From Paramyrothecium sp. XJ0827 (Eukaryota > Ascomycota > Sordariomycetes > Hypocreales > Stachybotryaceae): a DNA stretch of 64,000 bases. The stretch is taken from NCBI GenBank assembly GCA_020881915.1, contig JAJFPB010000003.1, positions 1,922,001 to 1,986,000 of the forward strand. The letters run 5' to 3'. Positions within the stretch are counted from its first letter, which is position 1; each line of letters opens with the position of its first letter. Made by a program: the position numbers and the translations under genes. Below, piece after piece: positions 10,446 to 22,112 of this stretch. Below the pieces are notes generated by a model. That model had not been told where the DNA came from and did not search any database. It saw nothing but the letters and a program-made list of their open reading frames with translations.

Positions 10446-11363
10446 ATGTCTTCTCCGTTCAAAAACATTCTCATCGTTGGTGCGACTGGCTCCATCGGCT
10501 CCTATGTCTTCCAAGCGCTCCTGAATGAGCCCTCGTTCACTGTGACGGCGCTCCAGCGAGTATCCTCCAAGAACAAGCTCCCCTCTCACGTTCGCGTCAT
10601 CTCAATCGATGATTCTTACCCTCTGGAAGACCTAGTGTCAGCATTTTCGGGGCAGGATGCCGTTATCAACTGCATGACATCCCTCGCGGCAGGTGATCAG
10701 CTCCGTTTCATCGATGCAGCCGTCGCCGCCACTATCAAGCGCTATGTCGCCTCGGAGTATGGATTGAACAACAACAGACCAGAGGCCAGGGCTCTCAACT
10801 CAGTGTTTCGAGAAAAGGGCGAGATACAGGACTATCTGCGGCTCCAAGAGTCCAACGGGTTGGAATGGATGAGCATTGCCTGCGGTATGTGGCTGAAGTG
10901 GAGTGGCATACACAATTTCCTGGGCATGCACCTCAAGGAAAAGAAATTCGTACTTTGGGATGACGGAGAAGGGGTTTTCAGCTGCACGACGGAAGAAAAC
11001 ACTGCCCTGGGCTTGGTGCACGCTTTGACCAAGAGATGGGAAGAGACCAAGAACAGAATCGTCTGGCTTAGCGACTTTGCCATCACTCAAAACACACTGC
11101 TAGAAGCGCTTGAACGCCTTGGAGGCGAGAAGCTCACGACAGAAACCATCAATAGCGCCGATTATATCAAGGAGAAGCAAGCAGCAGTAGAAGCAGGAGA
11201 TGTTTATGCTACCTTTGACCTGATTGAAACCGGCTTCGTGACGGGAAAATACGGGGGACATCTGGAGAAGGAAGGCGAAATTATGAATGAGCTGTTGGAA
11301 CTTCCTAAGAAGTCTCTTGATGAGGTAGTAAAAGCCGCCTTGGAGGCTGTCAGGAGCTCATAG
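10446..11363 (+). CDS. NmrA/isoflavone-reductase-like NAD(P)-binding oxidoreductase
   Basis: Intronless, 305 residues. The N-terminal Rossmann motif ILIVGATGSIGSYV (about 8-21) binds NAD(P). The lack of a Tyr-x-x-x-Lys pair of the short-chain dehydrogenase kind and the sequence YVASEYGLNN fit the atypical NmrA-like/phenylcoumaran-reductase group. Such proteins act in the cytosol either as NAD(P)H-dependent reductases of small aromatic compounds or as redox-sensing regulators; this one cannot be assigned further. Length is normal for the family (about 300). Its neighbours on both sides face other functions, so there is no cluster context. Confidence 0.9.
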   Translation: MSSPFKNILIVGATGSIGSYVFQALLNEPSFTVTALQRVSSKNKLPSHVRVISIDDSYPLEDLVSAFSGQDAVINCMTSLAAGDQLRFIDAAVAATIKRYVASEYGLNNNRPEARALNSVFREKGEIQDYLRLQESNGLEWMSIACGMWLKWSGIHNFLGMHLKEKKFVLWDDGEGVFSCTTEENTALGLVHALTKRWEETKNRIVWLSDFAITQNTLLEALERLGGEKLTTETINSADYIKEKQAAVEAGDVYATFDLIETGFVTGKYGGHLEKEGEIMNELLELPKKSLDEVVKAALEAVRSS

Positions 11364-12667
11364 GCTGAATAAGGGTCGGCGAAAACTCGAAAGAGAGCTT
11401 CATTAAATAGCAGGTCGGTCAGTGGAGATAGTCTTGGTTTCCCAAGCTTTTCATTAAGCATTGTCCTACTTATACCAATATCATGCACATGAACATATGG
11501 CCGAGTATTGTCGTGTCCACCACGCCAAAGGCGGAGCTATTCTTTTCAGCAGGAGGTTTTGAGAAGTCCCTTCCCTGTAATAAGAATCGGCCATCACGTA
11601 GGATAAGCCTGGGCAAGCATTATCCATAACAATCAAAGAGCCTGATCATACTGCATAGCCATAATTTGCCACGTCTGTAATCTATCTAGAATGCAGCTCG
11701 GTTCGGATCAAACCTTCACTCTCCATGGCATGCAAACATACTCCTCCTACACCGTGTGGTTTGCAACCCAACGTCCCCGCATGATATTAGGCCCGTCGCT
11801 TCTTCTCCAGCCAGCGGCTCCTTATCGACCCAGGCTAGCACCTAAGACTTCGGTTTCTCACACGCACGAGTTGCCGAAGGCTGCCAAGAGACCCTCTCCG
11901 TGCACTACCTCAACCTTTCCGCAAGTTTATCATAAGCTTACCAAGGCAACTTCGCACAACCACCCGAACCACAATTGCCCCTCTTCCTACGCTATCAAAG
12001 AAGGACCGATAAAACATTTCACCATGGGACGGCCTCTAGCCCGCCTGTGGTCCATTGACAACCCCAGCTTCAAAAGCCGTTTCCCCAGACCGACCCCCGC
12101 AACCCCGCAATGTGCATCTGGTAGTTCAACCTCTAACTCCACCGGTTGTGCTCCGTTGTAACCATGATTGGTGCCAAGCCTTCGCGATGATGCGATTGTT
12201 GGCGGATGGCTGTCGGCGCCAAGACATGCTTTTGCCCAAGACATCCTTGCTCCCAGCATGAAAAGACCATGAGCCGAACAATAGCCTTCGGAATGTGGGA
12301 GGTGTCGGGTTGTTGGTGAGATCCGCACCACTGGTCTGATGAGTGACGTCGGCTTTAGCGACAAGCGTAATGACATCCTGTTTGCTGAGAGCCCTTTGAG
12401 CTACCAATGAGTTCCTCCGTGTCCATGGCACCGGTCCACCATGAGAGAAGCAAGGCCTACTGTAGCCTTGTCACGAGTCGTCCGTTCGGACCGAATCGTA
12501 TATTTACGACTTGGCAAGGGAGCAACGTGCCCTTCTCCAGCTTGGGAGGTCAATGACAGTCTATAAGTAGTGAGAGAGCCCTTCCTGGAGAATCTCTGCC
12601 ACGCAGCTGCGAAAACTGGCATGCGACGTAGCTCAATCCGAGCCCAAGAAATCTTGCCTACTTCGCA
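11364..12667. other. Intergenic, promoter side of the GH3 gene
   Basis: No gene supported. The open frames at 11691-12161 (plus) and 11987-12376 (minus) overlap each other, are Ser/Pro-rich and lack family features. TATAAGTA occurs about 100 bp before the GH3 start and may be its TATA element. Confidence 0.4.
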
Positions 12668-14571
12668 ATGCGCGGCTCCCTTCTTAGCCTTGGCCTTGTG
12701 GCCGTAGGGATCTCGTCCACTTCTGCGTCCCAGGTCGAGATCAGGAACAGTGATGGTGCCGTACCTGCGTACCGCAACTCTCATTTATGCATAGATGAGC
12801 GCGTTGATAATCTGCTATCACGCATGTCGTTGGAGGAGAAGGCCGGTCAAATGTATCACGCGCGTACCAGCCTTGTCAACAACACATTCGACGGTAACAT
12901 CAAATCCTTGGTTTCCAACAAGCACATCACACATTACGTCTTCAGCGGTGGCGTCAATGATGCTCGGATCGTGGCTACTTGGCAGAACGAGCTGCAGCAA
13001 TTTGCACGAGAATCTGGACTAGGCATCCCCATCACTCTATCATCTGATCCTCAGCACGGCTGGACCTCTGATACTGCCGTGTCCAATGTGGCAGCGTCAT
13101 TCTCGCGTTGGACCGAGCCTATGGGCATCGCTGCTTTGCGCTCTCCTGAGTTGGCTCGCCGGTTCGCAGAAACTGCGAGAGAAGAGTACATCGCGGTTGG
13201 ACTCAGGCAGGCGCTTCATCCTCAGGTTGACCTTGCTACGGAGCCTAGATGGGGCCGCAGCAGCGGCACCATGGGAGAGGATGCAAACCTGACCACATCT
13301 CTGATGGTTGAGTATATCAAGGGTTTCCAGGGTGACAAGATTGGACCACACTCGGTCATTACGACCACTAAGCATTTCCCGGGCGGCGGTCCAATGGAGA
13401 ACGGCGAAGACTCTCACTTCCCATGGGTAAGTGGTCGTATTAGGATTGCCTTCACAAGAACATGCGAAGAACTGACCACGCTGCAATACAGGGTAAAAAC
13501 CAGACTTATCCTGGCAACAATGCCGAATACCATCTCATGCCCTTCAAAGCTGCAATCGCCGCAGGCACTCGTCAGATGATGCCTTATTATTCACGTCCGA
13601 TCGACACTGAGTGGGAAGAGGTTGGCTTTGCCTTCAGCAAAGGCATTGTGACTAACCTGTTGAAGGAGGAACTGGGATTTGAAGGCATAGTGGTTACCGA
13701 CTGGGGTATCGTTACCACCCGAGGATGGGGCCTAGAGGACAAGACGATGCTGGAAAGAACTCGACGCATCATTGACGCTGGCTGCGATATCATCGGCGGC
13801 GAGACCAACCCTGAGCTGATTGTCGAGCTTGTTAACACGGGCGTCGTTCCTATCTCCAGGATTGATGTTTCCGTGCGCAAGCTGCTGAGGGAGAAGTTTG
13901 AGCTTGGTCTATTTGACAACCCTTTCGTCGACCCCGAAGCTGCGGAGAGAGTTGTCGGAAACGAATATTTCAGCCGGCTTGGCAACGAAACTCAGAGAAG
14001 GGCCTTCACGTTGCTCACAAACGACGACGATTTCCTGCCTTTGCCCGTTTCGGCTCGCGAGGCGCGCTTCTACACCGAGGGCATTGACGCTGAAGCCCTG
14101 GAGGCATACAACTTGACCATTGTCGACACCCCGGAAGAGGCTGACTACGCCTTCTTGCGCCTACTCTCACCAGCGAATCTGGTGACTGACCCCGGACTAG
14201 CAAGCAGCATCAACAACGGATCCATCGAGTTCAATGCAACGGAGAAGGTGCGCCAGGCGGAGATATTTGCTGCAGTGCCAACTGTTGTCGACATCAAGTT
14301 CAACCGCCCGGCCGCCGTTCCAGAGATTTCCGAGTCTGCTGCGGCCCTACTAGGAAGCTATGGCAGCAGCCATGAGGCCTTCTTTGACGTCGTGTTTGGA
14401 ACGGACGGATGGGGACCTGAAGGAAAGCTGCCTTTTGAGATTCCTAGGTCTCAGGCTGCTGCAGATGCTCAGTTGGAGGATGTCCCATTCGACTCTGACG
14501 CTTTGTTTGAATTTGGACATGGGCTACGATATGCGGAGCGTTGCTCGAAGGGCTGCAAGAAGCGGAAGTGA
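12668..14571 (+). CDS. Secreted glycoside hydrolase family 3 enzyme
   Basis: Two exons, 12668-13426 and 13492-14571, with a 65-nt intron (GTAAGT donor, TACAG acceptor), give 612 residues. Residues 1 to about 21 are a signal peptide. The GH3 N-terminal (alpha/beta)8 barrel spans about 40-370 and includes DPQHGW, TEPRWGR, TMGEDANL, KHFPGGGP and the nucleophile region GIVVTDWG (Asp about 323). A GH3 C-terminal alpha/beta domain follows, ending in a GHGLRY-type motif. The fibronectin-III-like domain of classical fungal beta-glucosidases is missing, so the protein is shorter than the usual 750-860. The enzyme should hydrolyse beta-glycosidic bonds of glucosides or oligosaccharides outside the cell; exact specificity is not readable. 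Convergent with the FAD oxidase gene 203 bp downstream. Confidence 0.92.
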
Positions 14572-14774
14572 TGGAGTGGATTTATGTTGGACTTTTTAGT
14601 TGAGCAATGACGAATGTCCATGATGAGTCAAAATAAAACAAGTCATTCATAATAATATATCATATTATCAAAGTCTAACAGCCACGCTTCACTCTGTCTT
14701 ACGGCCTTCAAATAGTGGTGCCTTCGGCAATGTAAACAGGGAATTTGTCCATGAGCGGAACGCTCTGAAGGCAG

Positions 14775-16853
14775 TTAGGCATGCGGGATCTGATAGGAAG
14801 CAGTTTTTAATTGACTGACCGCAAGGTTGAGATCCTCTGTCCTGACTTTGGGATAGCAGCGATGCCTGGGATCCGACCTTTCCCATCCGACACAAGTGAA
14901 ACACGAGAGTAGGTTGTCTGGGTCCAGCTCCGTCTTGATCTTGAGAAGGCGGTCGTAATTCTCCTGGCCCCAGAACGACTCAATTGGCTCTGGCTCGTAG
15001 ACGTCGCCCTCGCTATGGTACGCACCGCCCTTGGGCGTAATAGCACGCATGGGGTCCATGTCCTTGCTGATTTTCGTAAAGACTTCAATGAGGGAGTCGG
15101 GATGCGTCGCAGCCGGATCAGCTTGATCCCAGACGGCGGTGTAGGTAAAGTGCCAAAGAGCGTTCCTCTGTTGTGGTGTTAGTGCCGAGGTCAAATGCAA
15201 GAGTAGGTTGTGAGAATCTCATGCTTACCCATGCTGGGGTCACTGAGGCTTCACCAGGACCTCCAGGCAGATCAGAGTCGGGCAGCTGGAATGCTGTCGG
15301 GGTGCCAAGGACGGAAGCCCATCCCTTTGCCGTGAGAACATCAACAAGCTCTTTTTGGCCCTCTGGACTCTGAAAGTTCTCTCGTGGGACTAATCTAGAG
15401 GATCTTGTCATGGAGATCCCGGCCTCGGAAGCAAGAAATGCCAGTAGCTCCGGCGTATTCTGTGCAGCCCAATGGCTCGGCAGGGCCGTGACACTCACAA
15501 CAGGAGGTGTTGATCCGTGTGAAACAGAGACCAAGTAATCGCTCAGGGGCTTGAGGGACTCCCTGGCTTCCTCAAGGCTTTGATTCGGATTGAAGGCCAA
15601 GAAAACTGTGCCAGCGTTATCGTCAACTCCATACAGGCCGCCCCAACCTTCGTCGGCCCATCTCTCGGCATTGGCGACCAGCACCTCGTTGACCTCTCGG
15701 TGCTTCTCGATGGGTACGTTACCCGAAAGGAATGCGTACTAATAAAATGAGTATTCGGTAGGACAGCATCACCAGGGATCCACTCACAATAAATGAACGA
15801 TCCTTATGGAGTTTGGATGTAGCCTCAAAGACAACACCAAAGGTGCCGCCACCACCTCCTCGGAGAGCAAAGAAGAGATCCTGGTTCTGGCACCGGTTTG
15901 CGGTCACGTACGTCCCATTTGGTAGGACCACCTTGAGCTGCAGAGCATTGTCAACACCAAGGCCGAGGGTTGGCGTCACAATGCTATGACCACCTCCTGC
16001 CAGCCAGCCTCCAGCGAGACCAACCGTGGTGCACGAGCCCCCAACCGCCTGGGTCCGGTCAGTTAGTCCTGTCGTAATACTGTAGAGAAGCATTACTCAC
16101 AAAATAACCGGTACCGTCAAGCTTTTGGTACAAGTCGCGTGACGTCTGACCAGCGCCATATGTAACAGCTGGGCCCGCAGAGCCCTCACATCCCTCTGGT
16201 GTGAAGTCTCCGTGTATGTCCAAGTCAGGAACAATATTCTTTGTCCTTGGTGATACCATTAGTACTTTCAAGCGGGAAGAATACATGGCTTGGGGGGGGG
16301 GTTCTCACCAAATAGCAAGAGAGTTGGGGCCTGTGCTTCTGCCCTTGTAATCATGGCCAGTATTCTTGATCGTCACTGGGACCTTGTGGTCCTTGGCGAA
16401 CTGCAGGCCAAGCTGGATATCCTTTACCTCCTGCGCATTGATGTAGAAATCGGGCACAGTGCCCTGGTAGCAGATGTTGTCTGTAACATTGGCAGTGTGG
16501 CTGGCACTGAGGGTACACCGGTGGTCAATAGCCATGCAAGTACTAAATGTAGGGTTATGGTAGGAGCCAAAGTCACGAACAAGCTCTGCGGACGTTGAAA
16601 TGCCATCATGGACCTCCTGGCATTGCTGCTGATTTGCCTCAGGGTTCTCGTAAAGCCCTGAAGCGTCCTGGAACCTGGTAAAGCAGGGCAAGGCCGCGGG
16701 CCGGCCGAGGTGCAAGCGGCCGGATATGCTGGCGTTCAGAGCATCCCAGGCCTCGCTAGGGACAGCGAGGATGGGGAGAGAACATTTGGAGGCGTTGGTC
16801 AGGCCAATCGCGAGCAAAAGCCCAAGCACAAAGGAATGAAATGGGTCTGCCAT
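14775..16853 (-). CDS. Secreted FAD-linked oxidase (PCMH/berberine-bridge type)
   Basis: Five exons on the minus strand: 16853-16309, 16245-16101, 16048-15788, 15738-15229 and 15167-14775, with introns of 63, 52, 49 and 61 nt; 617 residues. The start [21 protein letters not shown] is a signal peptide. The FAD-binding PCMH domain holds [14 protein letters not shown] and the flavin-loop motif [35 protein letters not shown] follows. The berberine-bridge C-terminal motif appears as [20 protein letters not shown]. Such enzymes oxidise alcohols, sugars or alkaloid-like substrates with O2, making H2O2; fungal members act in carbohydrate oxidation or secondary metabolism. The substrate is unknown. 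The canonical His of a bicovalent flavin would sit in NTGHDY, while the Cys of the second attachment is less clear. Intron 1 carries a 10-G run. Confidence 0.93.
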
Positions 16854-18917
16854 GGTTTCTCTAAGCCGGCGCTTGGGTTTTGAGGGTTTGACGAGAGAAT
16901 TACGGATCACCGTGTGCGTGAAAGCACAACTGAAAGAAATATTTCGCACGAAAAAAGATGCATCTCACAAAGCTCGACATGACATTGCATTGACCAATAG
17001 TTCCCATCCAGGCCCAGAAAAATGGTGCAGTTGCTTGCCCCCCGCTGTGTTGATTTGTAAAATGCTTGGAAGCCTACAGAGTGTGAGTGATGCGATGACG
17101 GGATCGCCCGATTTGGTTCATACGCGCTCGTCCAGAAATCTCACCACTTGAACATGCCTGCTACCTGCGCTACTTCGAACACGAATCAACCAGTGACAGC
17201 CCAAGGCATAGCGCATGGAGACCACCAGTAAATGCACCCTGCGCACCGATGCGCTTACCGTATAGTAGCTTACTCTTTCTGCAAGGATCAATAGATAGCA
17301 CCGGCGGGATATGCAGCTCGCACATGGGAGGGGCAGAGCCAGCGACTGTCAGTACTCAAGTGGAGGCAAATGTAAGGATGAATTGATGGAAGAAGTCACA
17401 TTCTCGGCACATGGATTTCCCTTTCCAAAAAAGCAACCAATACGAACTCCGTGAAGTTGTCCTTGGCCTAGCTCACAATGGGCTTCGTGAACAGAAACTA
17501 CCTGCTGGTGTTCTCCATACTCAGATAACCCTCGTTCTTTTTACTAGATGTGACCAAAAACGGACAAGATGAGAAATGACCCCGAATACCTCACTTATTG
17601 CAAGAAGAAGGATAAAGTCGAATTGGTGTGCTCATGGCTGTCGCTTAAATCTTGAGAACAACAGTCATCCAATCACTCAACATGCTGTGTGGCTAGGGAT
17701 GGCAGAGCTGTATCGTTCCAAAGTAATAATATGAGACTTAAGTGTTGGGCACCAGTGCTTGGGTCACAGTAACAAGGATGTGGCGAATCAAGGAATCCGT
17801 CACGGATCAAGCAAGGATGACTACATCCAAAGCCGTGACAGCAGGAACATGGAAAAGTGAAAGGCAAGAGATTGGAAGGAAGAAGAAGTCCATGGGAGCG
17901 ATACCACGTCAACATCGATACATTGACCATCTCCCAAGTCTCTTGAAACTAAACTTGCGTCACCAAAACATGTTCTATGCGAACAGCTCTTGTTCATGCA
18001 AGAGTTGGTTGACAGAATTCGGATACCCCTACCTATTGGCATTCCACATCAACAGGCAGAACAAATAGCCTCGTAGCCAAAAGCTTACCAGCTTGTGTAC
18101 GCATGGTGCAGGCAAGGGCTTGTCAAGCTGAGATATCTCAATGATGGGAGCACTGGACGACCATTTCTACGCATCACATTATGATCAGATGTTGAAGGCT
18201 GGGATTCACAATAGCTTCACCTTCCGCCTGATTCAAAGGCAGGTACACCTGAGTAGCACAAGCCATATGATCAGGTAATTCGGGCGATGCTCCCCTTTCA
18301 ATGACTTAGGCAATTGCTGTAATAATTCAATTGCACGCATAACTTTCTTGTGTCATACTTTTAAGGAGTGACAAAGGGTGGGATTTTATTTTCTAACGAA
18401 TGTGGTGGACGGTGAAGTCCATACTGAATCAAACAAGCAGACCAACACAGCTTAGCAGGTTGCACCCAATCAAGTAGCAGGAGCTGATAACCAGAAGCAA
18501 ATACCGAAGAGAACCAATTCTGATGGCGGCACTGGAGAAAACAATATTGTCCAGCTCAAAGCCTACATGTCAGTGTCGCCACCAGACGAGAGTTTCGTTC
18601 TTTCCAGTCATGCTTTCTGGCTGCCAGTATCAAACGTCATGGTGGGTCGAACCGATTTCGCTCCCTCCAACCCCTGACAGATGTTAATGTTGTCCACACG
18701 TAACTAAAGTAGAGCATCGAGAAATACTTACCTGCAGGGGTCCCACAAGCCCAACACTGACAAACCCCGACAACACGGAGTGCAAGACGAGCATACAAGG
18801 CCATCTAAATCCTTTTCCCTCCACTTAGGAACATTCTTTGGTGTCCTCTCGAGGCAGTCGCACAGCAGATCAAGGTGATGACAGGTCTCTTTGTCGTCGA
18901 ACAGCCAAACAAGGCTG
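16854..18917. other. No gene recognised
   Basis: 2 kb upstream of the FAD oxidase gene and downstream of the zinc-finger exon. Short frames at 17673-17930 and 17742-18068 overlap antiparallel and show no family signal. It is possible that 3' exons of the zinc-finger gene lie in 18700-18917, where a cysteine-rich frame continues, but no splice pair convinces me. Confidence 0.4.
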
Positions 18918-19287
18918 TTAGTGTTTCTCGCGGAGGTGTCTTTGAAGAAGGTCTTTCCGCGAGAAGGATTTGACGCAGCCATAAGGGCAGAAAACGTGCG
19001 TATCCATGGTGTGAACTGACTTGACATGTCTTGTCCGATCTTTGTTGCGGACAAATCGACGACCACATATATCGCATATATATCCACCAGCGGATGATCG
19101 AGGACGTCCATTATTTTCATCACTTGAACCCTGCTCAAGCCTAGGTCGGATAACTCCATGAGTGTCCAGTGGGACTCGAGGGTTAGGCCCAGTCTTCTCA
19201 AATTCTAGATCATAAAGAGTCACGCCAAAAGAACCGTCGCCATCGAAGAGACTGGGAGAGTAGCTCGCTTTGGGGCCAGAAGAGCCC
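18918..19287 (-). CDS. C2H2 zinc-finger protein, terminal exon (5' part unresolved)
   Basis: An open frame of 123 codons with no ATG, entered through a good acceptor (...GTCAG before 19287), so at least one upstream exon is expected. It ends in a stop right after two zinc fingers: YICDICGRRFVRNKDRTRH with distal His in KSVH, and FCPYGCVKSFSRKDLLQRH with distal His in REKH. The first has the C-x2-C/H-x4-H pattern, the second a C-x3-C variant. This pair is typical of fungal C2H2 transcription factors, which are nuclear DNA-binding proteins. The targets are unknown. Alternatively it is a broken fragment: the adjacent frame past the stop (down to 18728) is cysteine-rich and could be the former continuation. 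Confidence 0.55.
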
Positions 19288-22112
19288 CTGACGAATCAAC
19301 TCAACCTGACTCGGGCAAGGCCAACGTCTTGTAGCTCGAAAAAGACAGAGATTGAATGAATACACGCAAAAATAAAGGTTTGTATGAACTGATGGGTTGC
19401 CTACTCCTTAGTAGCTCGATATGCTTTTGTCAGTCCCGACAAATTCCATTTCAAAGTGGTTTGCGACAGCGGTTCCTTTGGCGTGGCTCTTCGATGAAGG
19501 AGATTGAGAAGTGCTCATTCAAGCACTCCTATACTCTGCAATTTTTGGTTCTGGGATGAATTGAGTAGGGAAAATGTTGTGGAAGATGAAAGTGCGGGCT
19601 GCTTGTTGTTGCAGCCTCTGCGGAGTTTTCCATCTCGAGCGCCTGGGAGGTGGGCTACATTTATAGACATTGCCTTCCACAATCATCCATGAGTATGAGG
19701 TCGTCAGCCTGGCCTCATAATTCATGAAAGCTCTGTCCACGTACTCTGTCGCAAAGGGGGAGGCGCCCTTTGCATAATCAAGGGTTGATGGGTTGTCACT
19801 TTTCCTAAGTGGCGGAGGCGCTTTGCATAATCAAGGGGTTGATTGGTGACAACTTTGCTTACGTGGCGAAGGCGCTGTGCATAAAGTGCACTTTCTTCTG
19901 GAATCTGGAGATACCGGCCGGCATGCTGGGATGTCCCTTGCTGGTTCTAGCGATGTGAGCATATGCAGTGATAAATGATTACGCAGCCTCATTTTCCCGA
20001 ACCAATCTTGCTCATTCAAGTGCGGGTATTCGGCCTGAAGAGTTTCAGACTCTGCAAGCTCCCTCGGAATGCTATTCACGATAAGTAGAGATATTACAAA
20101 AACTGCATATTCCGTGCTCCGCCTGCCTTTAGCCATTCTATCCTTCCACTACCGCTTCGGAAGGGCTAGGGCTGACGTAAAACCTGAGGTTTGCGCGCTG
20201 CCATTTCTAAGTGGCACCCCTTTGCATGGATATCCTGTTTCACAATGACACAACCACAACTGCGTACTCTGTCCTATGGTCTTAGGGCATCATTACAATT
20301 CATACTCGCAAAAGCCCTGAGGGCCTCACTTTCTACAAATCATGGCTTCCAAGCGTGTTAATTCATCTACTAATTAAAAAAGGCGAGGTGATGAGACAAA
20401 TATGACAACGTGGGATCGAAACCCATGGCGCCATGGATATTAGTAGGCTATGTTGACTCTCTGATACACTGTGAGCTTGTTGATGCTAATAAGCATAACT
20501 ATATGGTGATGAGAGAGGGTCTGTCCCTTTATGCAAGCATTGTACATAGAATTCCTTGCCAAAGATTCGCCTTGGTCCTTCATCGACCAGTTTGATCATA
20601 GATCAGCGCGTATTTACGCCAAGTGGCTTCAGGATCAGCCTGGGTTGCATTATGTTGACTGATTAGGATGGTCCTGGGCTTATTTGTCCCTCGGACATAA
20701 CGTAGCATTGCTGTTCAAACACCCAATATACCTGCCCAGAGCAGGTAGTAGCACGCTCTTGATGTACATCTGCGAAATCAAGTAGAAGGTTACTGATAGC
20801 CGGGCCCTTTTCTTACCAACAAGGAGTTATCTGTTGAAGACCTTGCAAGTTGTGTGTATTTAAAAAGTAATCCCCGAGGCACATATTAATAGAATTTTGA
20901 GGAGGTTTCAAAGCAGCTAAGCGTAACTTCAAAGACCCTAACGCCTATGTGCTCCCGATCTACTTCTGCGGATTTTCACACATTAGTATAGATCATTTGC
21001 TTCAGCATCAAAGTAGGAGCACTTGCTGTTTTCATCCTCGAATACATTGTCATCGCTTCAGCGCCCTTCAGTCTTCGATAATCGAACCATTGCTGTTGTG
21101 ATACAGACATCAAAGACACATCACCAAATCCAAAGAAGATATTGCGATCAATTATATAGCCCATTTCGTTATATTTAGTCAAGAGAAGTCCACCTCGTGA
21201 TATATTAGAAGTATAAACAACCTATTAAATGGACCCATCAAGTTAGTAAAGCTCTCCAACGAGATATGACGTTGTCTTCATTTGCAGCAGCCATCTGTGC
21301 AAATTCTGCTCCATTCCACTATTCTGTGAAGGTCATCATCAACGGTGATATCAGTTCTTTCCTTCGCTTCCGTTGAAGCATTCGCAGAGAATGCTTGAGT
21401 TTGTTGGAAAATACGAACTCCCCACTCCCTTTCCCCTCCCTCCCAACATTCACGCACCTGGCACCAACTTTTAATGAGAAATCTGTTGTCCTGATTGCAA
21501 AGTGACGGACGGCTCGAAAACTTCCCCAGCAAATTATTCGCCATGCTAGAACATTCCAGAACGTAGACTACTATCCGAAGGTCACATATGCATGTGTGAA
21601 GTCACCGCAGGTCTATGAATAGGCACCCGAAAATTCGCGCAGTCAGCACGCAACTCAAGCTTCCCGCTTGTTAGCTGCTGCATGAGGTCGTTAGCAATAA
21701 CTGTATTTGGACCTAATTAATAATAACTTGCACCAAACCTCGGCGTTTCGGGATTGTTACAATCGGAAGCTTCGGAATGCCGCACATTGTAGTCCATACG
21801 GGACATGCTGCTGACAACACTTTATTACATCACTGGCAGATGCGGCACGATGGCGGCGTGAATCTCACGATTACCAACACGTTGATGAGCAATGCCGTCG
21901 AACCATGCTGCCTTAGGATACATACCGATTTCACCACGGCCAATTGGCCGTAGTGCTTCACTTGTGCATCGCCATTGCTGCTGAATATAAAGAGGTGCAA
22001 CCTTGACCATGACCTTGCCTACGTGTTCCAAGATTTAAGCCAGTTCAGCATTGCAGGCTGCAGCACACGAGAACCTAATATTATTCCACTGGTGTCAACC
22101 GCAGCACGTAAC
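19288..22112. other. Gene-poor, AT-rich stretch
   Basis: 2.8 kb without a supported gene. It probably includes the missing 5' exon of the zinc-finger gene near its left edge. A degenerate 55-bp tandem repeat is listed separately. Minus-strand frames at 20976-21182, 21278-21544 and 21825-22031 could be remnants but match no family I know. An AATATAAAG near 21984 may serve the following gene. Confidence 0.4.
19751..19885. repeat. Degenerate ~55-bp tandem repeat, about 2.4 copies
   Basis: AGGCGC recurs at 19761, 19816 and (as AGGCGC) 19870, each followed by a TTGCATAATCAAGG-like stretch (the last copy is cut short). The first two copies also share GGTTGAT and a TTGTCAC/GTGACAA-like tail. Spacing is about 55 bp. 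No coding frame crosses it. Confidence 0.6.

Noticed and set aside
11691..12431. Overlapping frames upstream of the GH3 gene
   Set aside because: Mutually antisense, no family features, and they occupy the likely promoter.
20405..20430. tRNA-like B-box (GGGATCGAAACCC)
   Set aside because: No matching A-box, acceptor stem or cloverleaf within 90 bp on either strand.
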